Shown here piece after piece: positions 43,283 through 51,732 of a stretch of 64,000 bases of DNA; positions within the stretch are counted from its first letter, which is position 1, and each line of letters begins with the position of its first letter. The translations under genes and the position numbers were made by a program. The notes under the pieces were generated by a model. That model saw only the letters and a program-made list of their open reading frames with translations, did not search any database and was not told the origin of the DNA. This DNA comes from Methylobacterium sp. Leaf117 (GTDB taxonomy: Bacteria > Pseudomonadota > Alphaproteobacteria > Rhizobiales > Beijerinckiaceae), in the NCBI RefSeq assembly GCF_001422985.1, contig NZ_LMNL01000001.1, positions 381,151 through 445,150 of the forward strand, read 5' to 3'.

Positions 43283-44773
43283 TTAGCTACGGGTGGCGAA
43301 GCAACTGAAACCGCTGCGCTTCAGCGCGTTGCAGGCGTCCTGGGCGGTATCCTGCTCGGCGAAGCCGGAGAACCGGGCCCGGAACAGAGTCGCGCCGCCA
43401 TGCTCGACCTTCACTGTGTAGGGCGAGGCCTTGGAGAGCGTCCCACCGGCACGGCTGCGGGCCTCGGCGAGCATCGACTTCGCCTTGTCCTCGTCATCCA
43501 TGGCGCCGAGCTGGATCACCCAGGCGGTCGGCGTGATCTTCGCGCCGGCCACCGGCTTCGGCGCCTCGGCGCGCGGACCATCGATGGAGGCGAGGCGGGC
43601 ATCGCTCTTGCCCCCCGACGGGAAGGCCGCAGGACCGCTCGTGGCCGCATAGGCCTGCGCAGAATTCGGAAGGGCACCGGACCGCCACTTCGCACCGGCG
43701 CTCCCGGGGGTCGTGGTGGCGCTCCGGTTGGGTGTGATGTCGAGCGGCTGGCCGGCACGGAGCGTCGACGCGGTGGTCTCGACATCTTCCCCGTCGTCCG
43801 CGGAAGCAACCTGCGTCCGCGTCCGCGAAGCGCCGTCCGCCACCACGGCCGGGCGCGCGCGCTCGGCGACCTCGATGGTCGAGGGCGTCTGTCGCGAACC
43901 CGCATAGGCGCGCGGCAAGGATTGGCGCACGAGGTCGGCCATGATGCGATCACGGCTGGCGCCCGACTTGCCACCCAGCACGATCGCCACGATCTGGCGA
44001 TCGTCCAGCTTGGCCGCCGTCATCAGGTTGAAGCCGGAATCGCGCGTGTAGCCGGTCTTGATTCCGTCCACCCCCTGCACGTTGCCGAGGAGGCGGTTGT
44101 GGTTGCCGATGACCCGGCCGCGAAAGGCGAAGGAGCGGGTCTGGAAGTACTTGTAATAGCGCGGGAAGCGGTCCTGAATCGCCCGCGCCAGGATCGTGAG
44201 GTCACGGGCCGTGGTGATCTGGTCGGCGTCCGGCAGACCGGAGGCGTTGGCGTAGTGGGTCCGGCTCATGCCGAGGGCCTTGGCCTTCTGCGTCATCATC
44301 TCGGCAAAGCGCGATTCCGAGCCGGCAATATTCTCGCCGATGGCGCAGGCGACGTCGTTGGCCGACTTGGTCACGATCGCCTTGATCGCCTCCTCGACCT
44401 CGATGGTCGAGCCGGGGCGCAGACCGAGCTTCGAAGGAGCCTGCGAGGCCGCGAAGGACGAGATCGTCAAAGGCGACTCGAGGGTGTAGCGGCCACGCTC
44501 AAGCTGTTCGAACAGCATGTAGAGCGTCATGACCTTGGTGATCGAGGCCGGGTGACGCAGCGAGTCTTCGTTGATCGCATGCAACGTCTTGCCGGTCTTC
44601 ACGTCCACCACCATGGCGGCGTAGGGCGGGTTGTAGCCACCTCCGCCGCCGCCGCGGTGATGGTGACCGCGACGGGCCTCCGCCGGAGAGGCGAGGGCGG
44701 CCAGAACGGCGGCCGCCGCGATCGCGGCCGGCAGGGCAGGCACCCGGCCGACGCGGGGAGTATGGCTACGCAT
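43283..44773 (-). CDS. D-alanyl-D-alanine carboxypeptidase with SPOR domain
   Basis: A 496-residue penicillin-binding protein of the S11 (DacA/PBP5-like) family. It has a signal peptide, then a His/Gly-rich linker (RRGHHHRGGGGGGYN). The peptidase domain has HPASITKVMT (SxxK), VTKSANDVACAIGE (SxN) and VDGIKTGYTRDSG (KTG). After a Ser/Ala/Pro-rich linker, the last 80 residues are a SPOR domain (WVIQLGAMDDEDKAKSMLAE ... FRARFSGFAEQDTAQDACNAL) that binds denuded glycan at the division septum. It trims terminal D-Ala from peptidoglycan stem peptides. The start is ATG 44773; GTG 44776 is also in frame. The SPOR fusion is common in Rhizobiales. Confidence 0.95.
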   Translation of the reverse strand: MRSHTPRVGRVPALPAAIAAAAVLAALASPAEARRGHHHRGGGGGGYNPPYAAMVVDVKTGKTLHAINEDSLRHPASITKVMTLYMLFEQLERGRYTLESPLTISSFAASQAPSKLGLRPGSTIEVEEAIKAIVTKSANDVACAIGENIAGSESRFAEMMTQKAKALGMSRTHYANASGLPDADQITTARDLTILARAIQDRFPRYYKYFQTRSFAFRGRVIGNHNRLLGNVQGVDGIKTGYTRDSGFNLMTAAKLDDRQIVAIVLGGKSGASRDRIMADLVRQSLPRAYAGSRQTPSTIEVAERARPAVVADGASRTRTQVASADDGEDVETTASTLRAGQPLDITPNRSATTTPGSAGAKWRSGALPNSAQAYAATSGPAAFPSGGKSDARLASIDGPRAEAPKPVAGAKITPTAWVIQLGAMDDEDKAKSMLAEARSRAGGTLSKASPYTVKVEHGGATLFRARFSGFAEQDTAQDACNALKRSGFSCFATRS

Positions 44774-45075
44774 CACGACTCACTGCCTCGACATGCACAG
44801 CCCGCAGGCCGGCTTGCACCGCAACATCTCGGCGGAGCGGGCGGTCGGTCCGCCCAAACCCCGCAACATCTGTCAATCAGGCTAGGTGGACGCAGTTACG
44901 GCCCGGTTAATGCCTGGACGCCAATTCGCCGGGAAAACATCCCGTGGTGCATCGCAATATAAATCTTGACGTTCGATGGTGCATCGCACACATCAGGTCA
45001 CAGGCTGCTCGCAGTCGACCGGGCCTGCACCCGAAACGTCAGGGACCGGCCTGAAAAAGCCGAGAGGATCGCCAG
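44774..45075. other. 302-bp divergent intergenic region
   Basis: It contains the promoter of the carboxypeptidase on the left and the phasin control region on the right, with two 12-bp operator-like repeats (listed separately). TATAAA at 44958-44963 and TTGACG at 44966-44971 are the promoter-like elements nearest the repeats. No gene is seen. Confidence 0.6.
44945..44988 (+). promoter_or_regulatory. Two identical 12-bp operator-like repeats upstream of the phasin gene
   Basis: TGGTGCATCGCA occurs exactly at 44945-44956 and 44977-44988, 32 bp apart, close to three helical turns. Each contains TGC-ATC-GCA, a short inverted repeat. From memory, the polyhydroxybutyrate regulator PhaR of Rhodobacter/Paracoccus recognises TGC-N3-4-GCA-type sites at phasin promoters. 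Here the second copy lies inside the likely promoter spacer after TTGACG (44966), a repressor-like position. Confidence 0.6.
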
Positions 45076-45513
45076 ATGACCCAAATGTTCGACAAAGCTT
45101 CCACGATGAGCAAGACGGGCCTGTCCGACGCGCTGAGAAGCGTGTCCCTGGTGGCCAAGACCAACCAGACGGCCGGGATCGAGATGGTGGACTTTGCCAA
45201 GGACTCCTACGCAGCCAGTTCGGAAGCCATCAAGAAGCTGGCCGGCGCGCGTACGATGCAGTCCGCGCTCGAGATCCAGACCGCGTATCTGAAGGCCTCT
45301 TACGAGCGGCTTCAGGCGCAAGCGAACACGATGACGGAACTCTACCGAGGGCTGGCGAAGGAAATCGGTGCGCCCCTCCAGGACAAGACCGGGTTCGGCA
45401 TGCCGGCCTTCTTCGATCCCAAAACTTTCTTTGATCCGAAAGCTTTCCTAGATCCGAAAAATTTTCCGAAACTTCCGGGCTTTCCGGGCGCGCCCAAGAC
45501 GCTGGCCGCCTGA
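45076..45513 (+). CDS. Phasin family protein with C-terminal DPK repeats
   Basis: A 145-residue protein. Residues about 20-105 form the phasin helical region (LVAKTNQTAGIEMVDFAKDS, AIKKLAGARTMQSALEIQTA, YLKASYERLQAQANTMTELY), which coats polyhydroxyalkanoate granules. The tail, residues 112-129, consists of three six-residue repeats (FFDPKT, FFDPKA, FLDPKN) encoded by 18-bp tandem units. It continues FPKLPGFPGAPK. Its codons are much more A/T-rich than the rest of the gene. The upstream TGC-N3-GCA repeats suggest control by PhaR. A strong terminator follows. Confidence 0.9.
   Translation: MTQMFDKASTMSKTGLSDALRSVSLVAKTNQTAGIEMVDFAKDSYAASSEAIKKLAGARTMQSALEIQTAYLKASYERLQAQANTMTELYRGLAKEIGAPLQDKTGFGMPAFFDPKTFFDPKAFLDPKNFPKLPGFPGAPKTLAA
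45409..45462 (+). repeat. Three 18-bp tandem units inside the phasin gene
   Basis: Units at 45409-45426, 45427-45444 and 45445-45462 share TTC-TT/CT-x-GATCC-xAAA and encode F-F/L-D-P-K-x three times. They differ mostly at third positions and in the last codon, so the duplication has been under protein-level selection or has begun to diverge. Confidence 0.85.
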
Positions 45514-45822
45514 GCGCAGACCCGGCGGGGGGCATCGACCTCCCTTCGCGAGACCCGGAACCCCCCCTTCGACCCTGCGCGAGTCTTCGCGCGGGGTCGT
45601 TTGCGTTCGAGCGCCGCGCGGCGGCGTTGCGGCGGACAGAACCGCTGGCCGGGCCCCACCGATGCCTTGCCGAAAGCGGTATCGGACAAGTGCGCGCATC
45701 CGACTGGCGAAGCGGCCGATCGCTCTATAGATTACTCCCGATGCGAGCGCGCCTCGCCGGCGTGACCCGCGGACCAGCAGCCTACGAGCAGCATGCCGCA
45801 CTATGGGGTCGATGCGATTCAG
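45514..45822. other. 309-bp region between phasin and clpS
   Basis: It contains the phasin terminator on the left and, on the right, the promoter and possible extended N-terminus of ClpS (in-frame ATG at 45793). No other gene is seen. Confidence 0.5.
45570..45603 (+). terminator. Factor-independent terminator of the phasin gene
   Basis: CGACCCTGCGCGA at 45570-45582 pairs over 13 bp, with one wobble, with TCGCGCGGGGTCG at 45587-45599. The loop is four bases and TTT follows. Confidence 0.82.
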
Positions 45823-46251
45823 ATGACCGACGTCCTGATACGGGGCAGCGAATCCTCACGCGCGAACGGCCCCGACACCCCTACGCAGCTTCGCCGTGTC
45901 GCCGAAGTGCGCGCGGTCGACGAACCCCACGAGCCGGGTGGTACCGATGACGGGCGGTCCGGAACCGCCATCATCACCCGAACGAAGCCCAAGACGAAGC
46001 GACCGAGCCTTTATCGGGTTCTCTTGCTGAACGACGACTACACGCCGCAAGAATTCGTCGTGCACGTCGTCGAGAAATTCTTCAACAAGTCGCAGGAAGC
46101 CGCCTTTCAAATCATGATGCACGTACACCACAACGGTGTCGGCGAGTGCGGGATCTTCACCTACGAAGTTGCGGAGACCAAGGTGACGCAGGTCATGGAC
46201 TTCGCCCGCAAACACCAACATCCTCTCCAGTGCGTTATGGAAAAGAAATAG
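45823..46251 (+). CDS. clpS: ATP-dependent Clp protease adaptor ClpS
   Basis: A 142-residue protein from ATG 45823; ATG 45793 would add ten residues, and neither start has a strong ribosome-binding site. The N-terminal 60 residues are variable and disordered. The conserved domain begins [20 protein letters not shown], then [40 protein letters not shown] and [15 protein letters not shown]. ClpS delivers N-degron substrates with N-terminal Leu, Phe, Tyr or Trp to ClpA-ClpP and blocks SsrA substrate entry. The NDDYTP and MHxxG-G residues that form the N-degron pocket are intact. clpA begins 23 bp downstream. Confidence 0.95.
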   Translation: MTDVLIRGSESSRANGPDTPTQLRRVAEVRAVDEPHEPGGTDDGRSGTAIITRTKPKTKRPSLYRVLLLNDDYTPQEFVVHVVEKFFNKSQEAAFQIMMHVHHNGVGECGIFTYEVAETKVTQVMDFARKHQHPLQCVMEKK

Positions 46252-46274
46252 GCACCCCACACAGAGGCCACGCT

Positions 46275-48749
46275 TTGCCCAGCTTCTCTCGCAGCCTAGA
46301 ACAAGCTCTCCACCGCGCCTTGGCGCTCGCCGGTGAGCGCCGGCACGAATACGCGACGCTGGAGCATCTCCTGCTCGCCCTCGTCGACGATCAGGACGCG
46401 GCCGCCGTCATGCGCGCCTGCAACGTCGAGGTCGACACCCTCAAGCGCAGCCTGGTCGAATACGTCGACACCGAATTGGCGAACCTGATCGGGGACGGCC
46501 GGCAGGATGCCAAACCGACAGCGGGGTTCCAGCGCGTGATCCAGCGCGCGGTGATCCACGTGCAATCCTCCGGGCGCGAGGAGGTCACCGGTGCGAATGT
46601 GCTGGTGGCGATCTTCGCCGAGCGCGAGAGCCACGCCGCCTATTTCCTGCAGGAGCAGGACATGACGCGCTACGATGCCGTCAATTACATCAGCCACGGC
46701 ATTGCCAAGCGGCCGGGAGCCTCCGAGTCGAAGCCTGTGCGCGGAGCCGACGAGGAAGCGGCCTCGGAGCGTCCCAGCGGTGATGAGGGCGAGGGTCGCG
46801 CGAAGAAGAAGGGCGATGCCCTCGAGGCCTATTGCGTCAACCTCAACAAGAAGGCCCGTGACGGTCGCATCGATCCGCTGATCGGACGCGAGAGCGAGGT
46901 GCAGCGCACCATCCAGATCCTCTGCCGCCGGCAGAAGAACAACCCTCTGCTGGTGGGCGAGCCGGGCGTCGGCAAGACCGCCATCGCTGAGGGTCTGGCC
47001 CGCAAGATCATCAACAAGGAGGTGCCAGAAGTCCTCATCGAGGCCACGGTGTTCTCCCTCGACATGGGCACCCTGCTGGCCGGTACCCGCTATCGCGGTG
47101 ACTTCGAGGAGCGCCTCAAGCAGGTGATGAAGGAGATCGAGGCGCATCCGAACGCGGTGCTCTTCATCGACGAGATCCACACCGTCATCGGCGCCGGTGC
47201 GACCTCGGGCGGCGCGATGGATGCCTCGAACCTCTTGAAGCCCGCCCTGGCGAACGGCTCGCTCCGCTGCATCGGTTCGACCACCTACAAGGAGTACCGC
47301 CAGTACTTCGAGAAGGATCGCGCCCTGGTCCGCCGCTTCCAGAAGATCGACGTCAACGAACCGTCGATTCCCGATGCGATCGAGATCGTGAAGGGCCTGA
47401 AGCCGTACTTCGAGGAATTCCACAAGCTGAAGTACACCACCGAGGCCGTGAAGGCGGCGGTGGAACTCTCGGCCCGGTACATCAACGACCGCAAGCTGCC
47501 CGATAAGGCGATCGACGTCATCGACGAGACCGGCGCATCGCAGATGCTGGTCCCGGAGGCACGCCGCAAGCGCACCATCGGCGTTAAGGAGATCGAGGCG
47601 ACCATCGCCACGATGGCCCGCATCCCGCCCAAGACCGTGTCGAAGGATGACGCGGTGGTTCTCAAGAACCTGACCGAGAACCTCAAGCGCGTGGTCTATG
47701 GCCAGCCCAACGCCATCGATGCGCTCACATCCGCGATCAAGTTGGCTCGCGCCGGCTTGCGCGACCCGGACAAGCCGATCGGTTCGTACCTGTTCGCGGG
47801 TCCGACCGGCGTCGGTAAGACCGAAGCCGCCAAGCAGCTCGCGGCGTCCCTCGGTGTCGAGATGCTTCGCTTCGACATGTCCGAGTACATGGAGCGCCAC
47901 ACGGTCAGCCGCCTTATCGGTGCGCCTCCCGGTTACGTCGGCTTCGACCAGGGTGGCCTGCTGACCGACGGCATCGATCAGCACCCGCATTGCGTCCTGC
48001 TGCTCGACGAGATCGAGAAGGCGCATCCGGACCTGTTCAACATCCTGTTGCAGGTGATGGATCACGGCAAGCTGACCGATCACAACGGCAAGCAGGTCGA
48101 TTTCCGGAACGTCATCATCATCATGACGACGAATGCGGGCGCGTCCGACCTGGCGAAGTCCGCCTACGGCTTCACGCAGGCGAAGCGCACGGGTGACGAC
48201 GTCGAGGCCATCAACAAGCTGTTCGCACCGGAATTCCGCAACAGGCTCGATGCGATCATCTCGTTCGGGCACCTGCCAAAGGAAGTCGTGGCGAAGGTGG
48301 TGGACAAGTTCGTCCTCCAGCTCGAGGCGCAGCTGGCCGATCGCAATGTCACCATCGAGCTTTCGGACGAGGCGCGCGAGTGGCTGACCGAGAACGGCTA
48401 CGACGATGCCATGGGCGCCCGGCCCATGGCCCGGCTCATCCAGTCGACCATCAAGACTCCGCTGGCCGACGAGGTTCTGTTCGGACGGCTCAAGGATGGC
48501 GGCGCGGTCCGAGTCGTGGTCCGCAAGCCGGAAGGCGATGGCAAGGAGGCACTCGGTTTCGAATTCCCGGCCGGCCCGGTGACGCCGAAGCCCGAGAAGG
48601 ATGTCACCAACGCCGCCAAGAAGCACAAGCGGACCCGGGCCAAAGCGTCGACGCGCAAGCAGACCGACAAGCGTGATGACAAGGGTGGGTCCGGTGGCGG
48701 CGGCTCGGGCGTTCGTACCGTCCCGAAAGTGCCGTTGGTCAAGGCCTGA
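46275..48749 (+). CDS. clpA: ATP-dependent Clp protease ATP-binding subunit ClpA
   Basis: An 824-residue AAA+ unfoldase, longer than E. coli ClpA by about 65 residues, mostly in a charged C-terminal tail (KKHKRTRAKASTRKQTDKRD then GGSGGGGSG). The start is TTG 46275 (MPSFSRSLEQALHRALALAG); no ATG is available before the N-domain. The N-domain is followed by AAA1 with NNPLLVGEPGVGKTAIAEGL (Walker A) and VLFIDEIHTVIGAGATSGGA. AAA2 has YLFAGPTGVGKTEAAKQLA and VLLLDEIEKAHPDLFNILLQ. The ClpP-binding IGF/IGL-type loop lies near AAA2. It works with ClpS upstream; clpP is not in the window. Confidence 0.96.
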   Translation: MPSFSRSLEQALHRALALAGERRHEYATLEHLLLALVDDQDAAAVMRACNVEVDTLKRSLVEYVDTELANLIGDGRQDAKPTAGFQRVIQRAVIHVQSSGREEVTGANVLVAIFAERESHAAYFLQEQDMTRYDAVNYISHGIAKRPGASESKPVRGADEEAASERPSGDEGEGRAKKKGDALEAYCVNLNKKARDGRIDPLIGRESEVQRTIQILCRRQKNNPLLVGEPGVGKTAIAEGLARKIINKEVPEVLIEATVFSLDMGTLLAGTRYRGDFEERLKQVMKEIEAHPNAVLFIDEIHTVIGAGATSGGAMDASNLLKPALANGSLRCIGSTTYKEYRQYFEKDRALVRRFQKIDVNEPSIPDAIEIVKGLKPYFEEFHKLKYTTEAVKAAVELSARYINDRKLPDKAIDVIDETGASQMLVPEARRKRTIGVKEIEATIATMARIPPKTVSKDDAVVLKNLTENLKRVVYGQPNAIDALTSAIKLARAGLRDPDKPIGSYLFAGPTGVGKTEAAKQLAASLGVEMLRFDMSEYMERHTVSRLIGAPPGYVGFDQGGLLTDGIDQHPHCVLLLDEIEKAHPDLFNILLQVMDHGKLTDHNGKQVDFRNVIIIMTTNAGASDLAKSAYGFTQAKRTGDDVEAINKLFAPEFRNRLDAIISFGHLPKEVVAKVVDKFVLQLEAQLADRNVTIELSDEAREWLTENGYDDAMGARPMARLIQSTIKTPLADEVLFGRLKDGGAVRVVVRKPEGDGKEALGFEFPAGPVTPKPEKDVTNAAKKHKRTRAKASTRKQTDKRDDKGGSGGGGSGVRTVPKVPLVKA

Positions 48750-48761
48750 TCGCGTAACCAG

Positions 48762-48793
48762 CCGGTCTCTCCGTTCATCGGAGGGGCCGGTTT
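48762..48793 (+). terminator. Factor-independent terminator of clpA
   Basis: CCGGTCTCTCCG at 48762-48773 pairs with CGGAGGGGCCGG at 48779-48790 (two wobbles) with a short loop, and TTT follows. It lies 12 bp after the clpA stop. Confidence 0.75.
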
Positions 48794-48947
48794 CATGGTC
48801 CTGAACGTTGAGAAAACCAGACCCGCCGGTCGACATGAGATCGCCGGATGGTTAGCAAGCGCGGGAACGGAGAGCGGGCGCTGCAACGACAGATGGGCCG
48901 GAAACGCCTCCCTATCGCTGAGAACGATTGAGGAGGACGCCCCCCGG

Positions 48948-49211
48948 ATGAGTGACTTACACGAAGGTCCCCTCACGCCGATTTCGCAGACCCACCAGCC
49001 CGTGCCGAAGCTGACGGCCCGCGAACAGCGTCGGCTGCGTCGCAAGCGCCGGCGTCAGGGCGAGGAAATCCTGGGCTGGATCCTCGTTCCTGTCATCGTC
49101 GTCGGGATCTACTGGGGTGTGACGGCCGGACTCGACGTTCTCGGTACCTCGCCGGGCCAACTCTGGGATCAGCTGATGCAGGTCAAGGCCATGCTGGAGA
49201 AACGCAGCTGA
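48948..49211 (+). CDS. Small single-pass membrane protein
   Basis: An 87-residue protein from ATG 48948, preceded by GAGGAGG ten bases upstream. The N-terminal half is polar with a strongly basic run (TAREQRRLRRKRRRQGEEIL). One membrane helix follows (GWILVPVIVVGIYWGVTAGL, about residues 46-65) and a short amphipathic tail (GTSPGQLWDQLMQVKAMLEK). The basic run predicts a cytoplasmic N-terminus. I do not recognise a family. It converges tail-to-tail with egtD, with only three bases between the stops. Confidence 0.72.
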   Translation: MSDLHEGPLTPISQTHQPVPKLTAREQRRLRRKRRRQGEEILGWILVPVIVVGIYWGVTAGLDVLGTSPGQLWDQLMQVKAMLEKRS

Positions 49212-49214
49212 CGC

Positions 49215-50189
49215 CTACGGCCTCTTCAGAGCGTGAATCGAAAACAGGGCGACCGGGTCGGTCCAGACAGATCCCGCCTCCCAACCACCCTCATAAGCCA
49301 AGGCACGGAAGCGATCGATCGTATACTTGTAGCTGTTCTCGGTATGGATGGTTTCGCCTTCCGCGAAAGAGATGCGCCGATCGGCGATCTGGATCGTCTG
49401 CGCTGTCCGGCTGACCAGATGCATCTCGATGCGAGAGGCGTCCGCATTGAAGAAGGCACGGTGCGTGAAGGCATCGCGGTCGATATCGGCACCGAGCTCT
49501 TGTTTCATGCGGACAAGAAGATTGCGGTTGAAGGCCGCCGTTACTCCCGCCACATCGTCATAGGCCGCTTCGAGGACCGCCCTGTCCTTCACGAGATCGA
49601 CCCCGATGATCAACGTTGCGCCGGAGCCCAGAACCTGTCCGAAGTGTTCGAGCAGACGGGCTGCTTGGGGCGGCTCGAAATTACCGATGGTCGAGCCGGG
49701 AAAGAAGCCGGCCACAGGTCCCTCCGCGAGTCCCGACGGCAGGGAGAAGGCCCGGGTGAAGTCGGCGGCGACGGGGGTGATCGCGAGATGGGGGAAATCC
49801 TGCGCCAAGGCCTCGGCCTCGCTGCGCAGGAAGCTTTCCGAAACGTCGACCGGAACGTATCCGGCAAGGTCCGGCCGATGCACCAAGAGGCGCCGTACCT
49901 TGACGGTCGAGCCGCTGCCGAATTCTACGAGCGTCGCCCGCTCCGGAAGGGCCGCGGCAATCGCCGAACCCTGCGCGTCGAGGATGCCGAGTTCGGTTCG
50001 CGTCGGATAATATTCAGGCTGGCGGGTGATCGCCTCGAACAGGTCTGAACCGGCAGCATCGTAGAAGTACTTCGCCGAGAGGAACTTCTGGGGTGCCGAC
50101 AGGCCGGTGAGGACATCGTCGAGGAATTGCCGTTCGGCGTCGAGGGCCGTGATCGGCGTCGCATCCGTGAAGACGGGATTGATGGTCAA
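49215..50189 (-). CDS. egtD: L-histidine N(alpha)-methyltransferase
   Basis: A 324-residue SAM-dependent enzyme that trimethylates histidine to hercynine, the first step of ergothioneine synthesis. Family blocks: LSAPQKFLSAKYFYDAAGSD, LFEAITRQPEYYPTRTELGI, ATLVEFGSGSTVKVRRLL (SAM site), FFPGSTIGNFEPPQAARLLE, LIIGVDLVKDRAVLEAAYDD, AFNRNLLVRMKQELGADID and FAEGETIHTENSYKYTIDRF. It lies 38 bp downstream of egtB and is clearly co-transcribed. Ergothioneine protects against oxidants. The first egt gene, EgtA/GshA-type, is not present, which fits the glutathione-free or cysteine-using bacterial variants. Confidence 0.96.
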   Translation of the reverse strand: MTINPVFTDATPITALDAERQFLDDVLTGLSAPQKFLSAKYFYDAAGSDLFEAITRQPEYYPTRTELGILDAQGSAIAAALPERATLVEFGSGSTVKVRRLLVHRPDLAGYVPVDVSESFLRSEAEALAQDFPHLAITPVAADFTRAFSLPSGLAEGPVAGFFPGSTIGNFEPPQAARLLEHFGQVLGSGATLIIGVDLVKDRAVLEAAYDDVAGVTAAFNRNLLVRMKQELGADIDRDAFTHRAFFNADASRIEMHLVSRTAQTIQIADRRISFAEGETIHTENSYKYTIDRFRALAYEGGWEAGSVWTDPVALFSIHALKRP

Positions 50190-50227
50190 GGGATCTCTCC
50201 GGATACGCGACAGGTCGAGGGGAGCAG

Positions 50228-51529
50228 TCAGATGCGGGTGTCGGACAGGCGCAGGCCCGTGAATTGCCAGCGCTGATGCGGGTAGAAGAAATTTCGGTAT
50301 TCAACGCGCGCATGGCCTTGCGCCGTGGCGACCGATGAGCCGCGCAGCACGAACTGGTTCGACATGAACTTGCCGTTGTATTCGCCGAGCGCTCCGTCGA
50401 CCGGGCGATAGCCCGGATAGGCGGTGTAGGCGCTGCGGGTCCATTGCCAGACGAGGCCGAAGGCGTCCGAAAGTTTGTCCTCGCGGGCAGCGACCTCCCA
50501 CTCGAACTCGGTCGGCAGATCCCGTCCGGCCCATCGGGCATAAGCGTCAGCCTCGAAGTAGCTGATATGGGTCACCGGGAGAGCTGGGTCGATCGGCTGG
50601 ATGCCGGCCAGGGTCATGCTTGCCCACGCTTGGCGGCCACTGATCTCTTCGGCCTCCGAGACGCCGTCACGCCGCCAGTAACCCGGCGCCTCCCAGCCCT
50701 CAGCCTGGGCGGCGATCCAGCCATCCGAAAGCCAGAGTTCGGGGCGCGTGTAGCCACCATCGGCCATGAAGGCGAGCCATTGTGCGTTCGTCACGAGGGC
50801 TCTGTCGATGGTACCGCCCTGGATCAGAACCTCGTGGCGCGGCGATTCGTTGTCGAACGAGAAGCCCTCACCCGTATGCCCGATCGGGACGATGCCGCGC
50901 GCGAGATCCGAACGCCCCTCTGCGCCAACCGGTCGAGGGAAGCGCCACCCGGCGTCATAGGCTGGTCCGAGGGGGTTCTGCGCAAAGGCATGCAGGATAT
51001 CGGTGATCAGCAACTCCTGGTGCTGTTGCTCATGGTACAGCCCGATCTCCAGAACCGGCAGGATCGCATCCAAGGCGCTGGCGGAAGCTTGGCTCAGAAG
51101 AGCGTCCACGGCCCGATCCACATGCGCCCGGTAGCCCGCCACGTCGTCGGCGGTCGGCCGCGTGATCAGCCCGCGCAGAATGCGGGGCTGACGGGGGCCG
51201 GCGGCGACGTAGTAGGAATTGAAGAGGTAGTGCAGCCGCTCATCATAGATGGTGTAGCCCGGCAGATGCTCGCGCAGCAGGAACTGTTCGAAGAACCACG
51301 TCGTATGGGCTCGGTGCCATTTCGTCGGGCTCGCATCGGCCATCGACTGGACCTGCTGGTCCTCGGGAGAGAGCGGGCCGGCTCGCCGCTCTGTCTCGTC
51401 GCGGACATGATGAAAAGCGGCGATCCAGGCCGAGCGATCGACAGGCTTGGCATTTCGAGACGGAGGCGGGAAGACCGCCCGGTCCGTCGCCACGTCCTGG
51501 ATCTCGCGAAACGCTGCCGTCGCTGCCAT
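50228..51529 (-). CDS. egtB: Ergothioneine biosynthesis sulfoxide synthase EgtB
   Basis: A 433-residue non-haem iron enzyme that joins a thiol (gamma-glutamylcysteine or cysteine) to hercynine with oxygen. The N-terminal DinB-like domain carries ADASPTKWHRAHTTWFFEQF (first iron His) and ILPVLEIGLYHEQQHQELLI (HxxxH iron ligands). The C-terminal FGE-sulfatase domain has SYFEADAYARWAGRDLPTEF, EWEVAAREDKL, GLVWQWTRSAYTAYPGYRPV, VLRGSSVATAQGHARVEYRN and FFYPHQRWQFTGLRL. I chose ATG 51529 (MAATAAFREIQDVATD), with GAGAGG upstream; the frame is open to 51598. First gene of the egtB-egtD operon, divergent from murI. Confidence 0.96.
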   Translation of the reverse strand: MAATAAFREIQDVATDRAVFPPPSRNAKPVDRSAWIAAFHHVRDETERRAGPLSPEDQQVQSMADASPTKWHRAHTTWFFEQFLLREHLPGYTIYDERLHYLFNSYYVAAGPRQPRILRGLITRPTADDVAGYRAHVDRAVDALLSQASASALDAILPVLEIGLYHEQQHQELLITDILHAFAQNPLGPAYDAGWRFPRPVGAEGRSDLARGIVPIGHTGEGFSFDNESPRHEVLIQGGTIDRALVTNAQWLAFMADGGYTRPELWLSDGWIAAQAEGWEAPGYWRRDGVSEAEEISGRQAWASMTLAGIQPIDPALPVTHISYFEADAYARWAGRDLPTEFEWEVAAREDKLSDAFGLVWQWTRSAYTAYPGYRPVDGALGEYNGKFMSNQFVLRGSSVATAQGHARVEYRNFFYPHQRWQFTGLRLSDTRI

Positions 51530-51732
51530 GACGAACATCCTCTCTGACACTATCGTCAGGTGAGATATGTCCGATGGTGGATTCGGCAATCTCCGCAAAG
51601 CTGGGCCGTTCGTCGCGGCAACGGTCCCGCACCCTACGGAACGCGTCGCCTTTTTCAGGCCATGGTGACATCCCCTTAACCGTCGCCGGCCGACACTTCG
51701 CCATTGAAGCGAGACAGTCGGACCGAACTCGG

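Noticed and set aside
43400..44962. 520-codon plus-strand frame opposite the D,D-carboxypeptidase
   Set aside because: The minus strand carries all three penicillin-binding motifs and a SPOR domain.
46296..48836. Long minus-strand open frame (846 codons) opposite clpA
   Set aside because: ClpA is certain on the plus strand. The antisense product has no domain and mirrors third-position GC bias.
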